Positions 57,402 to 64,000 of a DNA stretch of 64,000 bases are shown here, piece by piece (position 1 is the first letter of the stretch; each line of letters begins with the position of its first letter). The notes under the pieces were generated by a model. That model saw only the letters and a program-made list of their open reading frames with translations. It had not been told where the DNA came from and made no database searches. The translations under genes were made by a program, and so were the position numbers. The stretch is from Fremontodendron californicum (taxonomy: Eukaryota > Streptophyta > Magnoliopsida > Malvales > Malvaceae): assembly GCA_030761205.1 (NCBI GenBank), contig JAULJL010000003.1, forward strand, positions 30,820,123 through 30,884,122, in the 5' to 3' direction.

Positions 57402-58264
57402 TTTCGAACCTAAAAAATAACAAGTCTCATCGCAAGACTTTATTATTCGTTAAGCGTGACATTAAAAAAACCGATAAAAAGTCGACTTAGTTCCTCTTGA
57501 AAAATGAAGGTTTTGAAAATGACCTTGAAAAAGACATGGAGCCGCCACCAATCTTTTTTAGCTAGGTGAGATCGGCCACCTATTAAAACCGGTTTTATAA
57601 AATATTTTAAAATTAATTAAAACATTTTAAAAACCAATTTCAAGTCTGTGTTTTAAAACTATAGAAATCAAAGAAACGGGTTCGGGACTCGGTTACGTGT
57701 GGGGAAGGATTAGCACCCCCACAACGCCCATATAAAATGATACCTTATTAATCATGTGTTATCTCAAGTCTCGGTAAAAGTCGGTTTTAAATTTAGTATT
57801 TCAAATTAATTCCCAATTTAAAGAAAAATAATTCCATTTTTAATTTAAAATGATCCGAAATTTATAAATTCAAAATTTTTCTATATTCCCCAACAAACGT
57901 GGCAAAATATAGAAATTTTTATTAGTTTGGAAAACTTTCCGAATCATTCTCATTTTAAAGAAGATATTCCGTTATTAATGATAATTGATGATATCCTCCC
58001 CAGCAAACCCGGCAGAGAATTCATGAATTATTTTAACTCGGGAATATCTTTATTTTATTGAAAATCATTACTTTTTTGAAAACATTTTAAAAAAATATGA
58101 ATATAAATATGCATGACATAAATAAAATGACATAGCAAAGTCTAAATAATATAATGCAACCTGAATGATATGATATAATTTAAATGTCTTAGCATATTCT
58201 AAATGAAATGAAATATTCTAAGTTATATGATATATTCTAAATGAAATGAAATGACCTAGGTAAC
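57402..58264 (-). repeat. Gypsy LTR fragment between extensin 2 and copy B
   Basis: Matches the first about 0.9 kb of the LTR at 12647 (AACCTAAAAAATAACAAGTC onward). It is interrupted at 58264 by copy B; the rest must lie beyond the window. The outermost bases (TTTCGAACC) differ from the usual TGTCGCAACC. Confidence 0.8.
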
Positions 58265-60077
58265 TGATAACTCGTATAATTATATAGTTTTTAGTTATGT
58301 TTTATTATTGTTTTGTGTCAAATACGAGTTATTATTGTTTAGTCTAATTGTGTTTATGATCTTTTATATTTTTATGTAATTTGGTGTTTTTCACAAGTTT
58401 CTTTGAGTGATTTCAGATTACTAGAATTAAGGGCAAATCCAGTTCAGTTCCAGTTCCGACACCTTTTGCCATATCAGCTATATCTCGAGTTTCACTGAAG
58501 CAATAAGGCTGAAATTTTAACCGTGCAAAGTTAAGAGGCATATCTATCTTTTTTATGTTTTACACTTCTTGAAACGGAGTCGTTTTCCCTAGCGAAATCG
58601 ACCATCAAGTTGGCTGATGTGCAATGACGTCTGTGCTGACCTGTTTTCGTATTTTGCCCATATCTTCTTATCCACATCAGAAAATGAGCTGATTCCAACG
58701 GCTATGGATCAGTAACTGACAGGGGAACATTTTTGTAGAAGACCATGTGATCAGATCAGGCCTCCAATATTGACAAAATCGACCATCAAGTTGGCTGATC
58801 AAAATTGTCATACAATATGACGAAAATTGTTAGAAAAATGCACCCACCTATTATACCTACCTTTGAAATTTGTAAAGCTTGTCTCTTGTCATTTAGCCCT
58901 CCAAAATGTGTATAAATAGAGGGCCTTGGATGATTGTAGAGGATCATATTGTATATTGGTAGGATATTAGCCATTGTAATAAAATTCTCTAAGTTTTCTT
59001 CTTCTTTCTTTTCTCTAGTTTTCTTTTTCTTTATTTTCTTCTTCTTCTTTATTTCTTTTATTTCCTTCTTAGATTCTCTTTAATTTTATGTTTATGTTTA
59101 CAATGCCTATGCTAGGCTAAACTTCTATTTGGTTAAGGGTGATTTCAAAGCCCTAGACATGTTTTGTGATTGATTTTCAGATTCTATCTATCATTAATTT
59201 TCTATCAAAGTTGCTTATGTTCTTGTACAAGAATTGTTCATGATGTTGTCTTGATTTATTTAGGTGTACAACTAAATAGATCTTGATAATTATCTATTGC
59301 TAGTCTAGGAGTCTTGATCCGTGTAATTGTCTTGATTTCCTATTCATAAGTGGCAATTTGTGATTAATGATTATGGTCAAGTTTTCAATAATTGCAAAGT
59401 GGAACATAACCTAAGTTGAACAATCCGAGCTTATGTGTTTGTTGCTTAGATCAACCTATCTTTCTCATCATAAAGCTGCCATTAAATTGAATTTAGAGAG
59501 CTTATTCTAGGTTGTTTAATGGTTAGAGATTAAATAGAGAGCTTGTTCTATTTAACGACAAACTAAGGAAAGATTGGGATAACAGAGCTTGTTGTTATCT
59601 ACGGTTGTTAACTTTGATAGTTGGTTGATATTGATAGATCTGAAATTGATTCTTAATGATGTCTAGTGGTGGAGAATGAAACCTTAACCATATTTTTCAT
59701 ATTTGATTCTTCTTACTTACTTGTTTTCTTACTTTTCTAGTTTGCTTATTTTTAAAAGTATATTTATTTTTATTGGCTGGTTATACCGCCTAATTTAGTA
59801 TATATATTTTTATTGGCTGGTTATACCGCCTAATTTAGTATATATATTTTTATTGGCTGGTTATACCGCCTTGCATCTTATTCTTATTATTTACTTTAGT
59901 TTAAATCTGGCTTCAAAAACCCCTTTTCTTTTATTGTTTTCTTTGAACGTAAGTTATAAACTAATAACTCATAGATTAAAACCCAATCCCTGAGGACTCG
60001 ACCCTTGCTAATCATTATACTTACAATTGATCTTTTTAGTGCAAGGTTAAATAAGATACACTCTTTTGGGTGCATCA
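58265..60077 (+). repeat. 5' LTR of copy B
   Basis: TGATAACTCG...GGGTGCATCA, 1813 bases, nearly identical to the LTRs of copy A and to the solo LTR. The triplicated segment here is three copies at an exact 40-base period (59771, 59811, 59851; TATTGGCTGGTTATACCGCC). Confidence 0.92.
58911..58919 (+). promoter_or_regulatory. LTR promoter TATA box (copy B)
   Basis: TATAAATAG, 646 bases into the LTR, the same place as in copy A. Confidence 0.7.
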
Positions 60078-60083
60078 AATTTT

Positions 60084-60103
60084 TGGCGCCGTTGCCAGGG
60101 ATT
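60084..60103 (+). promoter_or_regulatory. Primer binding site, tRNA-Asp type (copy B)
   Basis: TGGCGCCGTTGCCAGGGATT, six bases after the LTR; one base differs from copy A. Confidence 0.9.
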
Positions 60104-60214
60104 GTTTTCTTTAGTTTATTTGTTACTTGGTTTATTCTTATTTTCAGTTCTAATTAGTATTATTTTCTTGTACATACATGTTTTTCTTTTCAAATTTTGA
60201 AAAAAAAGAAGAAG

Positions 60215-61153
60215 ATGGAATTAAGCAATCTAACACTTGAAGAGTTGGTGGCATACATGAACATGGAGAATCAACAAGGCAAGCTCACCTCCCCAATTCA
60301 ACAATTGGCCATGGGAGGATGTCAAGGCCATCAAGTGTTCCAAGACCAACAGTATGATCATTACTCAAACACTTACCATGAGGGATGGTGGGATCATACT
60401 AATTATGGCTACTCGAAAAATTACCAAGAAGTAGATCCTTATGCCAATTACACTCATCCATCTAGCTTCAATCAATCATGGTCTCAAGAACCAGATCTTT
60501 TTCAACCACCACATATGACTCAAAACTCAGGTACTTCTTTAGAAGATCTTGTACATTCTCTTGTTACTGATACTTTGCAATTTCAACAGGAAACAAGGGC
60601 AAGCATCCAGAGTTTGGAAAGGCAAATGAGCCTATTGGCTAGTAGTATGGTGGAATTAGTAGCAGAAAGATCTCTAGCACTCCCTTCCCAAACGGTGATT
60701 AACCCAAAGGAGAATGCTACTATTGTGACCTTGAGAAATGAGGAACAAGATGAGGATGAGACAAAACCAAAGATGGATTCACTTCTTGAGGATAATGAAG
60801 CCACCATTCAAATTGAGAGTACTTTGACACCTCAGGTAGCTTTTAAGGTTCTTATTTCTACTAATGTTCCTTCTCCACTTTTTCCTAGCAGATTTGCAAA
60901 GTCCAAGAAGGAGGAACATGAACAACAATTTTTGGAAACCTTAAACAGCTTGCTTGTGGATGCCATTAGACAAGTACCAAGATATGCACAATGCCTCAAA
61001 GAGCTATACCCCACCAAGAATGATGAAATAATACGTGTGGGGGAGAAGGCATTGGCTGTTTTGCAAAGAAAACTTCCTCCAAAACGCAAAAATCCGAGAA
61101 GTTTCATGTCTAAGCCAAAAGATCCTAAAAAGCCAAGAAGGGGAATTGGCTAG
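60215..61153 (+). CDS. Athila-type gag C-terminal fragment (copy B)
   Basis: 312 residues from MELSNLTLEELVAYMN; the in-frame codons before this ATG are a non-ATG extension. Residues 1-145 match copy A with few changes. From about 146 to the end the two proteins differ at roughly half of the positions, although both keep the Athila landmarks NPKENATIVTL, FPSRFAK and QRKLPPKRKNP. The open frame survives, so some constraint is likely. As in copy A the capsid core and zinc knuckle are absent. Confidence 0.75.
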   Translation: MELSNLTLEELVAYMNMENQQGKLTSPIQQLAMGGCQGHQVFQDQQYDHYSNTYHEGWWDHTNYGYSKNYQEVDPYANYTHPSSFNQSWSQEPDLFQPPHMTQNSGTSLEDLVHSLVTDTLQFQQETRASIQSLERQMSLLASSMVELVAERSLALPSQTVINPKENATIVTLRNEEQDEDETKPKMDSLLEDNEATIQIESTLTPQVAFKVLISTNVPSPLFPSRFAKSKKEEHEQQFLETLNSLLVDAIRQVPRYAQCLKELYPTKNDEIIRVGEKALAVLQRKLPPKRKNPRSFMSKPKDPKKPRRGIG

Positions 61154-61254
61154 GCTGAAAACAATCAATCAAGTGCTAATTGGGGGAGGCAGCCTAATTA
61201 GTGAAAGCATTGCCAAACTGCCATCCTCAGATTTGCTCTCTTTTTCTTTATCTT

Positions 61255-61440
61255 TTTCTTATGTTTCTTTGCTAATTGTGTTTAGTGTTTCTAAGTTCAT
61301 TTAGGCTGCATAAGTTTATTTTGTTTATTAGTTCTTTTCACTTACACATGATTCTTTCATTTGGGATTAATAGCATTACATTAATGACAATGTAAAAATT
61401 ATGTGTGGGGGGAAGAATTTAGGATTTTATTTAGAGTGTT
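61255..61440 (+). repeat. Direct repeat upstream of the accessory cassette (copy B)
   Basis: Shares ACACATGATTCTTTCATTTG, the GACAATGT hairpin and GTGTGGGGGG with 63590-63800. The rest of the 61154-61649 spacer has no gene; just after the gag stop it is again nearly identical to copy A. Confidence 0.7.
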
Positions 61441-61604
61441 TTGTTTTTGAGTCTTTTTATGTTGTTTTTCTTTCTGATCCTTGTTTTGAAAATAACTAGA
61501 TGTAAATATAATTTTTAATTTTTTTAACCCCGGTTAAATGGCGGATAACGGTACTCCGTGATTATTTAAGTCGGTTCCATCAGCTACCCACAAAACTGAT
61601 ATTG

Positions 61605-61613
61605 TATATAAAT
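61605..61613 (+). promoter_or_regulatory. TATA-like box before the Cys4 gene (copy B)
   Basis: TATATAAAT, 45 bases before the ATG. It is followed by a pyrimidine tract ending in CAG next to the start codon, as in copy A. Confidence 0.45.
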
Positions 61614-61649
61614 TTCTCTTTCAATTTCTCTTTCATTTTTTTTTTCAGG

Positions 61650-62186
61650 ATGGATGATATTCTCACAAGATTGCAGAAACGATTTCCTCCTTTTCCTCGA
61701 AATATTTTACTCAAGCTTTACCAAGTTCGATTTGAAAGATTAAGAATGCTTATGCACAAAGGGATTCCTGAAGACATACGTTGGATAATTGAAGCCAAGG
61801 TACGTGAAGATGAATATCTTCCTGTTTTGCATTTACCAGGTACAGGTAGAAGCACTTTTGCAAAGAAGCGACGAGCAAAGCGCATGAGTTCAAACTGCCA
61901 CAAATGTGCACGATGGACGTGTAACGGTAAATGTCGTTCTATTGGGATTCCGTCCTCTAATCGAGATGATAAAATTGAATTCATTAAGGATGGACTGAGT
62001 AAGGAGAATTTGGGTAATATCCAACTTTCTCTTGAGACGCATCCTAGTGGAGACGTACAAAGAGAAATTCTTGATTTATGGCCGCAATTCCAAAGGGAAT
62101 GGCAACATCTTGGGAATCTGATGTTAAAAGACCATGTTTGCCAGCTTGTAAGAAAACTGGATGGGAAGCATATCCTCGACTCATAG
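61650..62186 (+). CDS. Small basic Cys4 zinc-finger-like accessory protein (copy B)
   Basis: 178 residues, MDDILTRLQKRF to KHILDS, the same length as copy A with about three substitutions (all outside the motif region). The basic GTGRSTFAKKRRAKR and the CHKCARWTCNGKC cluster are unchanged. It lies between the gag fragment and LOG, all on the same strand. Likely binds nucleic acid with zinc; the resemblance to cysteine-rich silencing suppressors of plant RNA viruses is inference. The preceding 3' splice-like signal suggests translation from a spliced or separately started mRNA. Confidence 0.72.
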   Translation: MDDILTRLQKRFPPFPRNILLKLYQVRFERLRMLMHKGIPEDIRWIIEAKVREDEYLPVLHLPGTGRSTFAKKRRAKRMSSNCHKCARWTCNGKCRSIGIPSSNRDDKIEFIKDGLSKENLGNIQLSLETHPSGDVQREILDLWPQFQREWQHLGNLMLKDHVCQLVRKLDGKHILDS

Positions 62187-62355
62187 AAGGCGTTTAAGCC
62201 GTTTCTGGACGTGAAACCAGAGGAAGATGTGAGCCACAATCACAACTACAATAAATGACTTCTCAGCTTTTGGTTTGATTTGCAATAACTTCATTTTGGT
62301 TTAATTTACGTGTTGTTCGATTTGTGTAATTATTCTCTTTTTTTTTTTATTTGTC

Positions 62356-62601
62356 TTTTACGGTTGATTTTTCTTCTCTTTTTGATTTTCTTCCTGAAAT
62401 CACGCAAAAATCTTTTGTTAGGTTAACATTTTCTTCTGACAGGTCAAATACACTTTCGGCGAAATTATTACTCTTGACTTTTACGGTTGATTTTTCTTCT
62501 CTTTTTGATTTTCTTCCTGAAATCACGCAAAAATCTTTTGTTAGGTTAACATTTTCTTCTGACAGGTCAGATACACTTTCGGCGACATTATTACTCTTGT
62601 C
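62356..62601 (+). repeat. 123-bp tandem duplication upstream of LOG (copy B)
   Basis: Two almost identical units start at 62356 and 62479 (TTTTACGGTTGATTTTTCTT...). Copy A has one unit plus the end of another. At 123 bases (41 codons) it keeps the upstream frame open in copy B only, so an N-terminal extension of LOG is not credible. Confidence 0.8.
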
Positions 62602-62620
62602 TGATTCACTACTCAGTCCT

Positions 62621-62630
62621 CTATATATTA
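62621..62630 (+). promoter_or_regulatory. TATA-like box before LOG (copy B)
   Basis: CTATATATTA, about 60 bases before the LOG ATG; followed by TTCTCTTTCAGG. Confidence 0.45.
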
Positions 62631-62680
62631 CACCATGTACTCATTCTCTTTCAGGCACTCGGAAAAAAAAAGAAAAAAAA

Positions 62681-63328
62681 ATGGAAAGTACTTCGTCCCA
62701 ACGCATTAAAAAAATTTGTGTCTTTGGAGGTGCTTATCCAGGGAAAAATAACATATTCGCTGATGAAGCCATAAGAGTTGGAGTAATACTTGCCCAACAA
62801 AAGATCCAGTTGATTTATGGAGGCGGTAGTACGGGTTTAATGGGAGCAGTCGCTACAGCAGCACACGCCGAAGGAAGTCAAGTTCTAGGAGTCGTGCCAA
62901 AACTATTCACAGATTTTTGTGGACCTACCGTGGGTAAGGAAATACAATTCTGGAGTATCCCTGAACGGATAACAATCATGTACCATTCTGCTGATGCATT
63001 CATTGCTTTACCAGGAGGTCTGGGTACATTGGAAGAAATAGCTTGCGTGGCTTCTTGGTCATCTTTGGTCACAAATAAGAAACCCATTGGTTTGCTTAAT
63101 ATTAATGGTTATTTTAGTAATTTGCTTTCATATTTAGATAATGCTGTGGATAATGGATTCATGTTTTCAGAGGCAAGGAGAACCATAATTTCTGCTACAA
63201 CCATTGAAGATTTACTTAAAAAGCTCCAAGCTTATGAGTGTTTATCTGCTACGGTTGTTTCGCAAACGCTCGGAAAAAGAAAAAGAGATATGGACGAGCA
63301 AGGAGTGGATTGCACTTTGTCTTTGTGA
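62681..63328 (+). CDS. LOG: LOG-type cytokinin riboside 5'-monophosphate phosphoribohydrolase (copy B)
   Basis: 215 residues, identical to copy A except for about six positions (for example Gly64 to Glu, Pro67 to Gln, Leu84 to Val, Arg198 to Gly). YGGGSTGLMG, Arg96, and PGGLGTLEE (111-119) are intact, as expected for an enzyme that frees active cytokinin from its ribotide. Again intronless and full family length, with a basic KRKRD near the C-terminus. It is the last gene of the element before the 3' region. Catalysis is not proven, because the Lys normally following the active-site Arg is Ile. Confidence 0.87.
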   Translation: MESTSSQRIKKICVFGGAYPGKNNIFADEAIRVGVILAQQKIQLIYGGGSTGLMGAVATAAHAEGSQVLGVVPKLFTDFCGPTVGKEIQFWSIPERITIMYHSADAFIALPGGLGTLEEIACVASWSSLVTNKKPIGLLNINGYFSNLLSYLDNAVDNGFMFSEARRTIISATTIEDLLKKLQAYECLSATVVSQTLGKRKRDMDEQGVDCTLSL

Positions 63329-64000
63329 CATTATCTAACATTTTGCTTGTTGTGTCTCAGTTATAATAAGTGGTTAGCAACCTCTGCAGGTAATATCTCC
63401 TAAATTCTACCTTTAAAATTTGACATTGGGGACAATGTCATATTTTAGTAGGGGGTAAGGGACATATTTTGCTAATTTAAAAAAAAAAAAGTTTGTTGTG
63501 TTTTAAGCAATTTAGAAGTATTCATTCTGAACAAGGTCTGAGTAAGGGAGACTTGAGACATACCTTGTCAGTTTGATTTTAATCTTTTTATGTTTACTTG
63601 TTAATTTTTGTTTAGTATTTTAGGATTATTTAGGTTGCATGAGTTTGTTTTGTTTTGAGTCTTAGTTGTTCCTATTCTTATGTTATTAGTTCTTTTCTCC
63701 TACACATGATTCTTTCATTTGGGTTAATAGACTTACATTGAGGACAATGTAAGAATTAAGTGTGGGGGGAATGATTTAGGATTTCTTTTATTTTTGTCTA
63801 CTATTTTTTTTTATGAGTCTTTATTATTATTATTATTATTTTTTTTAGTGTGTTTTAGTTCCTTTTTAATACAATGATGAGATATGAATTGCATAAGTCT
63901 AAAACAGATTTATTAGTGAGAAGATTTTCATGAGAATTGAGCTTGATGTCAACCTTTTTATGAGCCAATGTTAATATGATATGTTGATTGAGAAAGAAGC
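63329..64000 (+). other. 3' non-coding region of copy B (runs off the window)
   Basis: No gene. Contains a hairpin plus G-tract at 63421-63456 (GACATTG, GGGACAATGTC, then TAGGGGG) and another at 63733-63769. It parallels 20903-20240 of copy A. Confidence 0.65.
63590..63800 (+). repeat. Direct repeat downstream of the accessory cassette (copy B)
   Basis: Partner of 61255-61440, in the same orientation, with matching landmarks (TTAGTTCTTTTC, ACACATGATTCTTTCATTTG, GTGTGGGGGGAA). Confidence 0.7.

Larger units (their letters stand above)
58265..64000 (+). mobile_element. LOG-carrying Athila-like element, copy B (right end outside window)
   Basis: Same organisation as copy A in the opposite orientation: LTR, tRNA-Asp primer site, gag fragment, Cys4 gene, LOG gene and 3' region. 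The window ends before the 3' LTR. It is inserted in a gypsy LTR; GTAAC (58260-58264) is the expected left duplication, which cannot be checked here. Confidence 0.9.

Noticed and set aside
62351..62680. N-terminal extension of the LOG ORF in copy B
   Set aside because: It is read through the 123-bp tandem repeat and TATA-like box, and is out of frame in copy A; the shared ATG at MESTSS is the start.

Overview
This window is AT-rich nuclear DNA of a flowering plant. The evidence is two extensin (cell-wall SPPPP/YxYK protein) genes, plant-type Tat and Athila LTR retrotransposons, a Mutator-like (MULE) transposon and a PIF/Harbinger-type element. The families point to a eudicot; I cannot name the species. 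Nothing bacterial, no CRISPR array and no RNA gene was seen.

Layout. 1-16609: a decayed Tat/Ogre-type Ty3-gypsy element on the minus strand, with LTRs that were originally about 5 kb, a DUF7745-like extra ORF, gag, protease, G-patch, RT and two RNase H regions; most of the integrase is deleted. 17171-25751: a complete, young Athila-like non-autonomous element (minus strand, 5-bp target duplication GCTGC). It carries a gag fragment and two accessory genes: a small basic Cys4 protein and an intronless LOG-type cytokinin-activating enzyme. 26645-28123: extensin gene 1, with one single-base frameshift. 28196-40274: three nested solo LTRs (gypsy LTR in gypsy LTR, with a solo LTR of the LOG-carrying family inside). 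40823-42248: a PIF/Harbinger-like element (TTA duplication). 43312-56480: tandem repeats holding a MULE (44657-55141, 9-bp duplication TAGTTTGTA), which in turn holds a 5.86-kb solo gypsy LTR (duplication ATGTG). 56836-57401: extensin 2, a pseudogene cut off by another gypsy LTR. 58265-64000: a second LOG-carrying element on the plus strand, inserted in that LTR and running off the window.

The most notable system is the LOG-carrying Athila-like family: two copies and one solo LTR in 64 kb. No RT or integrase was recognised in copy A, so it must be mobilised in trans. It keeps two accessory ORFs intact in both copies. The LOG protein would release active cytokinin from its nucleotide precursor. 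The Cys4 protein has a basic stretch followed by a zinc-finger-like cluster, reminiscent of nucleic-acid-binding/silencing-suppressor proteins of some plant RNA viruses. The two genes sit between direct repeats, each has its own TATA-like box and possible 3' splice site, and they are better conserved between copies than the second half of gag.

With the insertions removed, the two extensin genes would have been about 4.8 kb apart in tandem. All identities, divergences and boundaries were read by eye.
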